Assembly (NCBI RefSeq): GCF_036884655.1
Contig: NC_088339.1
Span: forward strand, 21,281,001-21,345,000
DNA from: Musa acuminata AAA Group
Taxonomy: Eukaryota > Streptophyta > Magnoliopsida > Zingiberales > Musaceae
Direction: 5' to 3'
Length of the DNA stretch: 64,000 bases
The notes under the pieces were generated by a model, which was not told where the DNA came from, did not search any database, and saw only the letters and a program-made list of their open reading frames with translations. A program made the translations under genes and the position numbers. This document shows, in pieces, positions 1 to 19,200 of this stretch. The first letter of the stretch is position 1. Every line of letters begins with the position of its first letter.

Positions 1-168
1 TGTTTATTACCCACATGAAGGCTGCTGAGTCAGTCGTACGAGTGGGAGACTTTGGTGTTCATTATTACAGCCATGTCAACATATAGCTGAGCAGTATGTA
101 TATGTATATATGTGGACAGATATAGATGCATTCCATTACACTGATACAAAACTGGTGGGCACAACTCC

Positions 169-292
169 GAGCCACAGCCTCATCATCAACAATGGCCCAT
201 CGTCTCCACCTTGTCAGTAGTGGAAATGCTCGGCCACAGCCTCATCATCAACCGTGGCCCATCGTCTCCACCTTGACAGTAATGGAAATGCA
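169..292. repeat. Two-copy 62-bp tandem duplication
   Basis: Two adjacent units of about 62 bp share the run GCCACAGCCTCATCATCAAC followed by a nearly identical tail ending in GGAAATGC. The second copy differs by a few bases. It lies just beyond the 3' end of the PLATZ gene. Nothing else was recognised in the first 400 bases. Confidence 0.85.
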
Positions 293-407
293 GAGTCCTC
301 TCGGACCAGTAAGCCACAGCTCTTTCACCCTCTTCTACGAATAACAACTTGTAAGAAGCTAAACCTAGATGCTTAGTCCTCTGGTAACATTAAGCTGAAG
401 CATGACG

Positions 408-2462
408 CTAAGAGAGAGGTGATCTATGCGGAGCTCCCTTCCTCCTGTTGTTCAGGGACAGTACTATCCGAGGGAAGAACCTGCTCTTCCTCGTTCCTGA
501 GCTGCCGCTGCCACCGCCGCCGTGGCTCGGCGGCAAGCATTCCTCCTTGCTCTGCGCTGGCTGTTCCAGGGTTGCATTAGCGGCGATCGGACCGTCATCC
601 TCGTCCACCTGGAGACTCTCGAATCGAGAGAAGGCGAAGTCGGAGTCTTCGAACCTGAACAGGATGCTCGATAGATCCTCCCCACGTAGCAGAACATGGT
701 CCACCTGCAATCCCAAACTCTGTACATCGTCATCTATGTCGAGTCGGGTTCAGCATGTGGAGAGCTCTCCGCGAGTTGTGAGAGTTGGTACCTTGCAAGA
801 GAGGGAGCAGAAGTGGAAGGGTTCTTGGAGGATTCTGTCGCAGGTCAAGCAGATGTTGCTGGAGCCTTTGGAAGGCCGGGACTGTGGCCTTGGCTTCAGG
901 AACACCACTTTGGCACTGTTGATGGTGTAAGGCTGCCACCAAGAAAGATGAAGCGTCATCAAAGAATCACATGCCACGATTTGCAGCACCAATTCAAATG
1001 CTCTAAGATTTTACTGGAGCACCTGCACAAAGCAACAGTCCACAAGCTTCTCGAGATCATCCAGTCGAACCACATCGTTGTAGACATAGCGGCGCACCTA
1101 AACAGGATCAAGACGGGTTGCTGTCATCGGTGATAGATCCAACTGTGTGCAGTAATTTTGCAAGGGAACAATTGGCAAAAGGGTTGCAGACAGATTTGGC
1201 CTCATTTGCTAATCATATAGCATCAGAAGTGATGAACTGGGAATACTGCAATGAATGCCAAGTTAAAAGAGTGTTGTAACGCTTTGACGACACGATCCTT
1301 ATCAGAGGAAGCCACGAAGGAAAAGAGAGGACGGGAGATGGAAGACAACAGAGCACGGAGAGCATTCCTTGGAAAATGGCAGACTACAACCGGTAAATGT
1401 AGGAGGATTTGGAGGGTGAAAAGGGCCACACCATTGATTGGGACTCAGCATGGCATGGCTAATGGCCGTAAGCGTGGTCAAAAAAGTTACCATAGTAAAA
1501 AACAAACGGCAGGAAACAGATGGAAGGAGGAGTGAGAATGAGAGTTGTGTTTGTGGGGAGGGGAAAGCTCATACTTTTTGTGGTAAAAAGCTGCAAGTTA
1601 TCAAAAGGAATCAGAAAGCTAAGGAGAAAAAGGAGCCAACCATTTCTCCTTAGAAAAGGCAAGTCCAGACAGGCCTCGATGAACAGAGAGAAGTGGTACA
1701 GGCAGCAGAAACTGGTTTTGCTTGCTGGAGAAGTAGATCAAGGCATGCAAACAAAGATGAAGAACAAGTGGAATTTAGAGCAGAGTTCAAGATTAGTTTG
1801 GATCAAGTGTCTAAAATCTACAAAAGGTGTTGGTGTCTAAATCAAGAATGATGATGACCTCAAGAGAAAATGAAGTGATATTTCAACTAGCATGTGAGCT
1901 TCTGCAGATGGGGCCATGACTACCACCACCACCACCATTCAGGAAAGCAATGCCTACAAATCCCATTTCTGACAGTTACTATACCCATATGCATTCATCT
2001 CTCTCTCTCTCTCTCTCTCTCTCTTTATCTGGAATAGATGTTGTGGAGAAAATTATTGGCATTGCAAGTATCAGAAGAAGGGAGAGAGAGAGCGAGAGAG
2101 AGAGAGAGAGAGAGAGAGATGTGCCGCAGCTATTCCCACCACTGTTGAAGCTGCAACAACTGCTGCTTCTCTGATGCCAAACAAAACCTGACCAGGATGG
2201 TAGTAATTTCCCCCTTTTCCAAATAAGAGATCCTAGAAAATGAATTGATCAGGGAATATAATTGCACAAACATGTGGAATTCTTTCTATATAGTGTCTTT
2301 TCTTTCCTATGACTAAACTGGAAAATAAAGAGAAAGTAGAACACAAAGGAGAGAAAGATACCACTGCGAGTCTCAAAAGATTAGTGTTGCTATCAGTAAT
2401 ATCCAATCAATTAATTCCTGGAATAATCATTTGGAAGAATAATCTAACTGAGGAGCACAACA

Positions 2463-2499
<37 letters not shown>

Positions 2500-2827
2500 T
2501 TTCTCACAGAAATTTCCTCTGTGCTTGCAGGGATGATTCTATATCTCAACCGCCGTGCTGGTAACATTAGTAGGAACAAAAGAGGAGCAGAGAAGATGGA
2601 AGAGTTGGGAGGAGAATAAAGAGGAAGAGGGGCACATCATGCAGAGGGAGAAGGATCATCATCACCTGGAGGAGCGGGTGGGAGCGGTGGGCGGGAGCGC
2701 AGTGGGTGCAGATGCTGGTGCAGCAGCCGAGGCAGAAGATGTTTTTCTCGTTCTTCCTCCTGCTCTCGTGGGCCTCGCAACCCACAAAGAAGCTCTCCTC
2801 CACCAGTCCCCCCAGCCACCCCGGCAT
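408..2827 (-). CDS. PLATZ-family zinc-binding transcription factor, four exons, 224 aa
   Basis: The coding exons, in transcription order, are 2827-2666, 1097-1023, 932-792 and 704-408. All junctions are GT-AG and phase 0, giving 54+25+47+98 residues plus a stop. PLATZ proteins are plant-specific, zinc-dependent DNA-binding regulators, usually repressors binding A/T-rich DNA in the nucleus; that role is family knowledge. Visible here are the N-terminal Cys/His cluster (CEAHESRRKNEKNIFCLGCC, then CTHCAPAHRSHPLLQ), the hallmark block VRRYVYNDVVRLDDLEKLVD (residues 55-74), PYTINSAKVVFL (80-91), and the second Cys cluster CLTCDRILQEPFHFCSLSC (109-127). The tail is acidic then Gly/Ser-rich and ends KGAPHRSPLS, typical of the family. 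The ATG at 2827 was chosen because family members start close to W-L; two upstream in-frame candidates exist (2863, 2887). Intron 1 is 1568 bp. Length is normal for the family. Confidence 0.93.
1998..2496. repeat. Cluster of CT/AG microsatellites in PLATZ intron 1
   Basis: Three dinucleotide arrays lie in the first intron: (CT)n at 1998-2024, (AG)n at 2081-2119 with one C interruption, and (AG)n at 2466-2496. The first two are in opposite orientation about 55 bp apart and could pair as a hairpin in RNA or single-stranded DNA. Confidence 0.95.
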
Positions 2828-2894
2828 TCCTCCCCCTCCTCCTACGTACTCCCTTCTCCCCATGTACGCGCGCCAGCGCACACACACGACTTGT

Positions 2895-2897
<3 letters not shown>

Positions 2898-2928
<31 letters not shown>
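2898..2928. repeat. (CT)n microsatellite in the PLATZ 5' leader
   Basis: An uninterrupted CT array of about 31 bp lies 71 bp upstream of the PLATZ start codon. It reads as (GA)n on the transcript strand and sits between the TATA box and the ATG, so it probably lies in the 5' UTR. Confidence 0.9.
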
Positions 2929-2933
<5 letters not shown>

Positions 2934-3054
2934 ATGTAAATATCTATGCAGAAGAAGAACAGTTCTTTACCACTGGTTTACGCAGACTTGAGAAGAGGCG
3001 AGGAGAGAAGGAAGGCAGTGGTGCAGCAGGGAAGGCTAACGAACTTGCTGCGCC

Positions 3055-3062
3055 TATATATA
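3055..3062 (-). promoter_or_regulatory. Probable TATA box of the PLATZ gene
   Basis: TATATATA is flanked by GC-richer sequence (CTCTATATATAGGCG on the minus strand), 228 bp upstream of the chosen start codon. That predicts transcription starting near 3025-3030 and a leader of about 200 nt containing the GA array. The spacing fits a plant promoter; the start site itself is inferred. Confidence 0.6.
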
Positions 3063-4607
3063 GAGGAAGGTGACAAGATTAAAGAGATGAAGACAGGGGA
3101 AGAATAGAGAAATGAGTAAAGAAAGGCAAGAGAGAAGATGATGGGCCCAACCAGAAGAGCAATTATGCATTTACATATAAATGTAATATATGGAATAATG
3201 GGATGATTTTAAGAATAGCTTTGTCATGTCACGCTATTTTTGTTTGGGAAGGGGAGTGGACGAATTGGTGGCTTTATCTTATGCGATTCACAAACCCCAC
3301 TACTATTTCTTTGAACCCTTTTCTCGACTATCCTGCATGGCTTATTCTTCTTCCCCCATTAAATACTAAGAATGGATTGTAGGTTGAGATTAAATGGAAA
3401 TGAGGAATTTTCTATCTTATTTGTAGGTTGAATGAAATATATAATATATATAAATGGTCGAAAACACACACAAAAATCATATCATCCCAAAGACTTTCGT
3501 CATCAAGTGTTTGCCACCCCTTTAGGTTTTGAAGGACCCTCTGACTTCACAATGAAGCAGCTGCTGCCACAAGACATCGCCAGGAGTTCACATGGTAGCT
3601 CCTCCACCCATTGTTTCTTCAGCTGGGGGACAGCCCATCCCCATCGCCATCCCCATCCCCATCCCCATCCCCAACCGAGAAGCTTTTCAAGTGACGACCA
3701 CTCGCCTCCTCCTCCACCCGAGGATGGAGATTGCAGTACCTGCAAAGATGTGATGTCTCTTATGTTGACGCATTATTTCCTGGGAAAAGGTAGACTTGGT
3801 TAAGATGGTTGGATGACAGAGGTCAGCTATCTTTCAAGTGCGGCAGCAGGTAGAACTCGAGTTAGTCTAACCTATCATGGAGTAAAGGAGAGCTATCACA
3901 CTTATTTCTCGAGGCACGGCCTCCGAGAGACGACCACTCTGGTTTGCATCACATTATCTGACTCACAAAACGCTTAACAGGAGACAAAAAAGAAGAGCAG
4001 ATTTCCAAAACCATGCACAAGGAATCGGCACCATGTCAGGAGGCAATAACTCTAACCGTGTGGTGGGTACATGCAGCATAGGAACTCCACTGCAACAGTA
4101 GTGCTAAACCATCTGCCCTGACCTGTAGAAGTGGACTCGGTGCTTCCATTACAAACTCGCGTTTCAGCTTCGACCGTGGCTGCTACGGAGGATCACCCCA
4201 TACTGTACACCTCGCCATCCCCTAGTGCTGGATTCCTGCCAAGAGTAAATATCATGACAACATGGTGATGGATTGGACCGAAACCTTTGCCACTCACAGA
4301 AGATGAAACAGTTCACCATTACCCCTTCAGCCGCAGATCGAGTATAATAATAATCTAGGTTTATGGGAAAAATTACAGAGCAACAGAAAACACATCAGGC
4401 TTCAGATGTATATTGCAATCAGAAATCCTATGTCAACTCATAAAGATTGTAGCGATGGAAATAAGGTCTACATTAGCCACATTTTATTTTCAATACTAGG
4501 AACAAATCACAAATGAGTGGCATCAAAATTGCATCAATTATACAGTTGAAAAACTCCAAAAGCCGTAGGAAGAGGTACCATCTCTCTAGGTAGTTCCTCA
4601 GCACATT
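3063..4607. other. Intergenic region between PLATZ and the GAPCp pseudogene
   Basis: No gene was recognised. The stretch holds the PLATZ upstream region, a hexanucleotide array near 3634-3673, and the 3' flank of the GAPCp pseudogene. Open frames at 3432-3803 are short and composition-driven. Confidence 0.6.
3634..3673. repeat. (CCCATC)n hexanucleotide array
   Basis: About six units of CCCATC with one G substitution run through this stretch. The array creates His/Pro-rich open frames on both strands that have no other support. Confidence 0.85.
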
Positions 4608-9720
<5,113 letters not shown>

Positions 9721-10112
9721 CGGAGACCTTCCCTTCTCTCTCGCAAAGTGAAAAAGCCCTAGAGGCGAACGAAATGGCGCAAATGTGGGAGAGCAGAAGG
9801 TGATTCGGCGACTTTCTCTCGCTCTCTCAGGTGGGCGGTAACGTCGATGCTCTTCCGCGCCATTCTCATAAGCTCGCGTCACCCATGATGCCTGAGTGTG
9901 GGGCCCGAAGCATCAGCCAATCACAAAGCAGGTAAGAGCAAGGCACGAACTAATTGAACCAGGAAGAACAAGCGGGCGACAGAAACGCGCCCGCAGCGCC
10001 GTCCAGAGGAGATATGGTGTTTGGAGGCGGTTAGGTGGCTCGGCTGGGGCTCCAGAAACAGCGAACAGGAATTCCTACTCACAGTACTTCTCCATGCAAT
10101 GACCTGAGGTCG

Positions 10113-10136
10113 GATCCTGGATCCTGGATCCTGAAT
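10113..10136. repeat. (GGATCCT)n short tandem array
   Basis: Three to four units of GGATCCT (each containing a GGATCC palindrome), the last mutated to GAATCCT. Confidence 0.85.
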
Positions 10137-11567
10137 CCTGCCGAGACAGGTACAGATGATCGTCCTAAATTCTTGGGGACGGGCATTATGTAATTGATGA
10201 AGTGTCTCTTAATGAGAATTAGTATACGTTATTCCTCGTAAACAATCTCTTCTTTTCTTCGAATTGAATCTCAACAACAATCCAGTCTCTTTCTTCACGG
10301 ATTTGCTTCTCTATTTGATCGAATGGCATCAATCCGTGTCTGGTGCTTTCCACTGGTGTAGCAGTGCCTGAAGCAGATCCATTCGTAGATGTCTCAAGGA
10401 CGTCAACTCAAGAAAGATTCGAGGAGGCGAAGAAAAATAAGCATAGATCAAACGTGAAAAGCAATCATTTTCTTTAGTGTATGGAAGAGAAAGTGTCAAA
10501 GTCAATAATCTCACTAAAAAAAAAAGTAAGTAACGAGAGTGAAGATCAATAATAATTCAGTAGAAAAAAATAAAATAATTATTCTCGTAGAGGTTAGTGT
10601 CCCATTTCATAGACTCGATTGATTTGATACTCGTAGGATTATAGATCAAAGCCTCTTTGTTTTTCGATATGAATGAAAGATCGAATTGATCTAATATAAA
10701 TCGTCAATGACTTTTTTTTTTATTTTATGGGTGGAGAAATATTGTGAATATTTTGAGTAGTGTATCTTTTATTTATCTATTATCGGAGAGAATGGAATGG
10801 AGCAAGCAGACATTAACCTAAACGAAATGATCGAATTGTTTACGAAAGAATCCTCTTCTTGGCTATTTAAGGGATTCTACTAATTTAAGTATCATGAGAA
10901 TGTGGGTAGCACTTCCACTAAAACAATGAAAAGCATAGCATCATATCTCAAGGAAAGTGGAAAAGCCCTTCTTTTTATTATTGTAGGCATCGATAATAAG
11001 AATTAAGGAAGCAATCAGCCCTCCACTACCTATGACTGGGCAGCTATCTAATCAAACCCCTTCACTCTCTCCTATATAGAAGCCTTCTTCTATTCTGTAT
11101 AAATATTCTTTTAATTGAAATATTTGAAGTTGACAGTTCTCTAACAAAATATTGGTTGTCCTCTGCCCCTCAGAGAAGCTTGTCTTTAACTCTATATTCT
11201 CATTTCTTACTTGAACTAAAAAAGAAGACTACTCTCAGGCTTATAAAATGAATTACTAAATTATAGCATCTCTCTAATTCTTTATTATCCCTTAATCTGA
11301 TAACTCTTTCGTATGATTTTTTTATGAATTCCACGATTACTTTGGTAGGACGTGAAAGGGTCTATGATAGTGGAGCTTCTTTCTACTAATGATATAGGGT
11401 TAATTAGGGGTTCATAATTATCTTTAACTGTATATTGGACTGTCATTAAGTATAAGTTCACTATTATATTTCTAATAAATTTAGTCGAGGCTCAATTTTT
11501 TTATCAAACATCCGGTGTCTGAGTCTCACACAAATTAAATTAAAACTCATCTATCGATAAAGATACA

Positions 11568-11571
<4 letters not shown>

Positions 11572-11622
<51 letters not shown>
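11572..11622. repeat. (TA)n array, 51 bp
   Basis: Uninterrupted alternating TA in AT-rich intergenic DNA. Confidence 0.97.
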
Positions 11623-11624
<2 letters not shown>

Positions 11625-13171
11625 CATTTTACAATGTCTGTACTTCACAAATATGATAAAGACATGCTCATACTTTCGACATTAAAGTTGAAGTATGTGA
11701 TTTCCAAAAATATTATTCTCAATATTTTATGAAATATTAGTTGAGAATATATAAGAATCAAATATTTACTTTAAATATGTTTTACAGCAAAAAAGATATG
11801 GTCCTTTGATGCAACAAGCTTAAGTGTACAAGTATATTTGAGTATAAGATTAAATTATGATAATAGACATGCTTATAGTGACTAAAAGTTGTTACTGAAT
11901 TGTAATTAACCTTAAGTAAACATGATTAAAGTAATAAATTTTAAGTTTTAAATATCATGTAATAAAGGATAATAAGTTACTAATGCATAGATGAAGCAAC
12001 AAAAAATTAAATAAAAAATATAAATTAAAGAGAAGTGTTATGCTGTAACCTTATAATTATATTAGCAAAAAATAAACTTGAAACAAGGACCAATAGGATT
12101 AAACCCTAGAACTCAAGACAATTTTTTAAATAACTCCATTTTATTTTAATCTCATCCTCTTTATAAACTTATAACTCATATTTTTTTCTCTTATTCTTTG
12201 GTCATTCTCTCAACTTTTCTCATGAAAGCTAGGTACCCCAAACTTAAGAAATGTTAAGATAAAAAAAACTCAATTCTTTCCTTACTATACCTAGCATTTT
12301 AATTTTATAAATTATAGACTAATATTTTTATCTACTTTTGAGCAACCTTGATTTTAAATTAATATTTAATTTTTAGATATATTTATATAAATCTCTTATG
12401 GTGTAAGACCTCTAGTATAACTTTAGTTTGGGATTAATGCATAGAGTTATAAGTGTCTCAATCCGTGATACTTAAAATTTATTATTTTTTTAGAATGAGT
12501 TTTATTTGAGTCGAATTGATGTACTTACAGATATGATTAGGCTTTATCTTTTGATATATTTTAAAATATTTCCTTAGAATTCTATGAGATTTGAAAATAA
12601 GTGAATACCAACTTTGTGCACCAACATATAAAGTTTATAAGTTCAGATAATCTCAACCTAATTTCAGTAGAATAAAATAGGTAAATTAAGAAGGTACTAT
12701 AGCCTCCAAATAATTCTGTTTTAAGCTAAAAAAATTATGTATTTAGTTTGTCTTCTAGTCTTTTACAAAATTTTATGATAATTTAAGATTATTTGGTCAA
12801 CTAAAATAGTAATGTAAAATGTTTTCACAGAATTATGTAATAGTTTAAGTGTTACTAACTACTATGGTGAAATTTTGATACATTTTAGGTTGAGTATAGT
12901 CTATTTTATTAGAGATTTTATCAAAAAATTTTATAAAATTATTATAAATTAAATATCTCATGACCCTATGCTTCTAATTTAATAGGCGTATCACTCTCTA
13001 GCATACTTGATCATTAAGAAATATAATCTTTCATTGACATATTTATTTTTGAATTAAATAAGGTAAATATAAATTTAATTCACTATAAAAAAGTGATCAT
13101 AAAAATGAATATATATTTTATAAACATAAAAATATATGAATTGAGATGCGCATGCGCATACACACATACAA

Positions 13172-13256
<85 letters not shown>
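13172..13256. repeat. Compound (CA)n-(TA)n array
   Basis: A short CA run (about 13172-13185) passes directly into about 71 bp of pure TA, up to 13256. Apparent Tyr-Ile repeat frames here are artefacts of the array. Confidence 0.97.
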
Positions 13257-13258
<2 letters not shown>

Positions 13259-14941
13259 AGTGCATGTGTTTTCAATGATATACAGTGTGAGAGTGTATAG
13301 ATATATTATGACGTGCATTGCATGTATATACTATTACATATTATGTTTCGTACATATGCATACATATAAGTATTTTGAACTATTTTGATATAGAATTTTA
13401 TCTCTTTATTTTGCATATACTATGTTGTAGGGTAATGCTTACAAAAAAAAATTATAAGACGAAGGGTTTACCATTAAATATCTTTTGCTAATGATTTTAA
13501 AATATTATAACATAACATGATGCATGTTCACCTAAATAAACCTATAAAAACTTATACTTATTAAGTGATTATTCACTATAAATTCTATTTTGCAGGTAAA
13601 GATATTAATACCTTACCCAAATGATTGAGTTGGAAAGTGAGCATGTACGAGCCTATGCCAATATAGATATAAACGATAACATGTGGATATTTATATGTGT
13701 ATAACTTTTGGACATATTGTATAGGTGTGTATTTCTTTTAGTTAGAAGTAATACGTATGTATATGTATCAAAATCACTCTATACCGGAGGAATCCTATCA
13801 TTTTATTTAGTAAATTAATATGTTTTATCTTTTAGATTGTCTATTATTTTTGCTAGACTCATTGATAACAGTAAAAGAATTGAATAACCAACATAAGAAT
13901 TAGTTGAGTTTTCTCTTTCCTTTCTTTGTTCATGTCTAACCTATCGTCAGTGAGAGACGCTTTACAGCTAATACATATGCTTTTGAAGTATGATTCAGAG
14001 TTGATAATCATGGAATCTCCAAGTGGTGTCCTCTCCTTTACGAACTACGAATGCAATTTCGACCACATTTTAGCAAAGTCTGATTGATGCAGGGACCTCT
14101 TTATGGAAAAGCCGTGCGAACGTGCTCCTCTCATGCTGAGATTCAATTCCCTATCAATAATCGAAGTTTTTGGTTTTTGTCAGCAGTTTGATTATGAGCT
14201 GATAGAAACTGAAAGAGAAAAGGAAGTCAGCCTGTAGCCTTGGAAAGACAAGATTGCTTGGATTTACAATCAATCACATATTAAACCCCTCATCACTTGC
14301 CTTAAACCACCTTTGGATGTTGTTGATCAAATTCCACCACCTTATTATATAATAATGGAGTAATGGAAATCTTTTCTAAAAAAAAAAAAAACTTGCTGAT
14401 GTCATAACGACTTTGGTATTAAAAACACTTTTTCGTTTTCTTTTGCTTTGTATGAATTTATCTGGTTAGTAGTAGCACAAAATAGTGGAGCTGTAAAAAG
14501 ATAATTGATTTCTTTCTTGAGTCCAGGATATAGAAAATCAAATCTATAAAGAGTTGTCGAAATTGGTGCTACACTAAAGCATCGATTTGAATGAAGTGAG
14601 AAAACGTAAGGGTGAACATGGTCGTCAATCATTGATCTTCTTATTTATATATTATTATACTTTTAAATTAGAAAAATATATTTACAGATGAAATTCATAA
14701 TTCCTTATCATTATTAAGTTCAAGGAAGATTTGACCTTTATCTTTTATTGGTCAAATCACCAAATGTGATGTTTATCATTTATATTCATTTTGATATATT
14801 TTTTTTTGATGTCACACATATATGATTTGTTCATATTATAATATCATGTGATTGAATAGGATTTCCGTTCTTTTCTTCTTTTTCAGCTAAATTACTTTTC
14901 TCACCGATTATTAGGATGATAATAACATGAAGAAACATAAT

Positions 14942-15065
<124 letters not shown>

Positions 15066-16207
15066 TCTCAGTTTAGTCACGTCCATAGCTTTGATTAGAC
15101 CCCATCATCTTCGTTCTTTTGGGATTCATCGATTTGATTTCTATCACATCTTCGTTTTTTCCAAGACCTCCAAGAGACATTCATCTTTATTCTCAAGTGC
15201 AAGCTTAATTTGTAATTCTTACTTTATAGATTGATCTTTTCCTTTTTTTGCAAGTCTTTATTTATGAACTTGAAGAAAACTTATTAATTCTTAAAAAGAT
15301 AATTGTTCTAAGTTCTTATATGAGATGTCTTATCAATAGTTTCAATGCATTTGAGCTACATAAGATAGTCCTGTACGTGAAAGTCGTGGTGCAGCACTAA
15401 ATGAGCTTTCAAGCTAAAAGGAAATAAGCTATTCTTAAAGTTAAGTGAGTCACGAAGCAAAAGGGAAGCAATGCTATTAGGTTCCTCACTCATAGCATAT
15501 GTGTAGTAAGCGTTAGCACTCGACCAGAATAGGAACTCTACTTTACTACTTAGCGCTGAAGACAGAAAGCCATAATCTTCATAAAGCCAATAACCTTTTT
15601 CTATGATGTCAAGCCAAGAAATAACTGTTGGGACTTGTACTCTCTCACTAATGCTTATGGGAGAGTTTTCGAGGTGCCAACGTAAGCTTTGTTTTGAGCG
15701 AACACAGACTATAGTTGTGGTAGCATTAGAAAGTCAACACAGACCATAGTTGTGATAGAATTAGAAAGTCAAGAACTCTCGTTAGGGATGAGATTGCCAA
15801 TTAATGTAATTTTCTTAAAAAAAGGGCGAAAGCAAGAGAACAAAGCCAAAGTGTGTAGTAGAGTTTTGTCACTCAATCGTATAATAGAATAAGTGCACTT
15901 CTCTTTATATTATAGCTAGTAAGGAGTAACACTTCAAGAAAAGAATTAAGACCTCAGCTCAAGTAGAAGAACACCATGCTTTTGGAACTCACATTCAATA
16001 CTTAGTTATTGGGTTGGGAAAGGTTGAAGAACTCTTATATAAGAGCTCTTTAACCTCTATTCAACATAGCTAATGCAACATCTATCATTGAGGTACCTAA
16101 AATGTGTTGATCTTGATAAGACTTGATACTTGATATCAAGAACACTTACAAGTTAAATAAGTAACACATGCAAAAGAATATATAGCCTTATTTACTGGGA
16201 ACATGAG

Positions 16208-19200
16208 CTATACATAAAACATCTGTCCTACATTCAATAGGCTCTCATGGGGAACATTAAAGATCACACTATTTTCCCTGCACACCCTCCTAAGGAAAGC
16301 ATAGATGTAATCAACAGCAATCTTGTTCACGATCCCAGAGTTCCTACGTGCCCTCACAATTGTATTCCCAAGTATGTGCACCACCCCGGCTTCCTTACAC
16401 CTGTTCAAGAACTCCAATTCATCACTCGTCGTGTTGCTAGTTTGCCCTGACGATCTCACTATACTGTTGTTCCCTCGACATGGAGATTGAGCAGGTACGA
16501 TAAGATGGTGACAATTTCCATTCTCCCTCGCTGCTGTTAAAGCTATGGGTTTGTCTGTTACCTGTGTAGCTTGTAGGCTGTTCTCATCCGAATCCGAGTA
16601 TCCTTCCATCATGCTCTCCAGTCGAACAAAGAGGGACAGACTGTCAAAGAGCATCTTCTCAAAGTCGTCGTCTTTCTTGTGGAGATCCTTGTATCCGTAT
16701 CTGGTGACGCAACGGAACATATGGAAGCTCTTTGGCCCTATCCGCTTCACCAAGAACCGCTCTTCGAGTGGCACGGTATAGACCGGGAGGTACTTGATGC
16801 AGATGAAGACGACGACGGAGTGGATAGCAGGAAGGTTGGTGATGAAGTGGGAGAAGATGTGGGGGACGCCACTGGCTAGCTCCGTGTACACAAAACCTAT
16901 CCCGGGAACCCGGACTAAGCCCAGGCTGGGGCCGAGGCCTAACATCCATGCCATGGAGACTCTGCTGTGCACCTCAAGCTCGTATCGCTTGACCGTGCAA
17001 TAATGCCAAACATACATGACGACGAGGAATGCTGCAGCAATGACGAGAGGTACCCAGCCACCTTGATCTATCTTAAACAGCACGGCGGACAAGTAGGGGA
17101 GCTCCACCGACAGGGATAGAGTGGTGAAGATGGAGACAAGGATCCAATGGCTTCGCCAGACCAACAGCATAATTGGGATCATCAGAAACGTAGTCACCAC
17201 CATAACTATCACCACTGCAGTTCCTGTTATCAAAAGAAAGCAAACAGTCGTTCAGTAACTTTTGGCAGCAATCGGTTCCACATTCCAGGCAGTCATGAGA
17301 AATGAACATGCTCAGTGTGCTCGTATTGTGGCACCATTATCATATGACAACATCTATCTCTGTTCTTTGAGATGCACATATGGCACAGGTTATCAAGATC
17401 AATCAAGCTTGCTTACCATATGCGTTTCCAATCTGACTTTGATTTTTGAATCCAACAGTTACTGCTATGCAAAGAATCATAAGGACCCAATTAATATCTG
17501 GAATATATATCTGACCAAGAAAATTCTTTGATGTGTGCACAACTTTGACCCTTGGAAAACAACCAAGTGCATGGGCTTGCTTGATTATGGAAAATGTGGC
17601 AGATATGGTGGCTTGGCTGGCGACAATTGCTGCTGCTGTTGCAACAATAAACATGGGCCAGTACACACCATCTAGAACAAGAGAAAAGAAATGTCATCAC
17701 TAGGAAAAGTAATCGAAGAAATGCATACCAGAAGAGTCAGAAAGAACCTGGAATGGATCGATAGAATGCATCAGAGACATGCCCATTGTGATGAATTATG
17801 TACGCAGCTTGCCCAGTGTATGCCAAAAGAAGACAAGGGAACACAATCAGAGTGAAAGAAATCTGCTCGAAAAGACAACATTAGTGCAAGAGGAACTTTG
17901 ATTGATCATGATCATGACATGGTATTACTGTTTACCTGAATAGCTAGGACAGGGAAATGACACAGGTCAGCAAATAATGCTTCTGTCCCTGAAAAACCAA
18001 GAACAGAGTGATTCTGTCTATTGTCTGAAAATATACATGATATAACACCAATGTGTATCATAATTATTTGTCTGAAGATAGCCAACCTGTTATACTAAGC
18101 AAAATTCCTCCAAGTGAAATCCAACTATCACGCTTCCGTCGTCTAAAATATCGGTATATGTAAATCGGATAAAAAGCCTTCAGGACCGAGCTATCATATT
18201 TCCATATGTTCAGAGCACCAATAGCTCCGATCAACAGAAACCAGAGGAGCACAATGGGAGCAAAAAGCCATCCAACTTTATCAGTACCACAGTGTTGCAA
18301 GCTAAACAAACCAATCAATATTACCACCGCAACGAGCACAACCACATCTGAAACATTGGGAATTAAGGGAGAAAAAAAGGCAATTATTCACAATGATCCA
18401 GACCTTGACATCAACAAGGACAAAGACACTAAATCTAAAAGAACTTGTTAACTATTCATTAGGTCCCATATAACGGAACATAATGATAACCTGCCATAAT
18501 CTGTTTAGAACTGAGAGTAAAATGTTTCCTCATATGCATCTATGCAAATAAAAGTGCATAGAAACGAAAAAGAAAAGGACTCCAGTCTCAAGGTCGTAGA
18601 CATACCATTACTCATCTTTGGATGGTTAACCTTTATGCCGCCTGATGCAGAAAGAACTGTAATGACATAAATTGCATAGGTTAGAAGATCAAATCCCGGA
18701 TATGTAAGAGACAATCATCCTGGTAGGCCAGATAAGCATTTGCCAGACATATAAATAATTATGCAGAGAAAATTTAAGATATAATAAGCTCTGGAGAACA
18801 ATAATTTATGCATGAGCAGTGGACACTTTGATGAGATGTAGAGACACCTGATCAAATTGTGTCCCTGTCAATAAACTTCAGGAGAGCTTTTTCTTCCTTT
18901 TATATGAATTTAGAAGATGTGGATCTTGCATACTTTAATTAATAGAACAATATAAACCGAGGAAACCGCAACAAAACCTTGTTATCACACCAAAAAAGAA
19001 ACATTTTATAACAACTAATGAAAAATGTTGTAAAAAAGATGGTAAAGTAATTATGTCTAGAAGTGAGAAAAATGCCACATGAGATGCATGCCTTGATAGG
19101 AGATGATGAACCACAAAAGCGATTAGCCACAAAGTTACCAATGGTCATTACTGTAAAGAATGCACATTTAGTGAATAGGAAGAGAAACTATGGAATGAAA

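Noticed and set aside
448..1133. Plus-strand frames of 160 and 145 codons at the window start
   Set aside because: They lie antisense to the PLATZ exons, whose minus-strand translation gives recognisable conserved motifs.
13075..13388. Open frames rich in Tyr-Ile or Thr-His over the TA/CA array
   Set aside because: They are translations of a dinucleotide repeat, open in several frames and on both strands.
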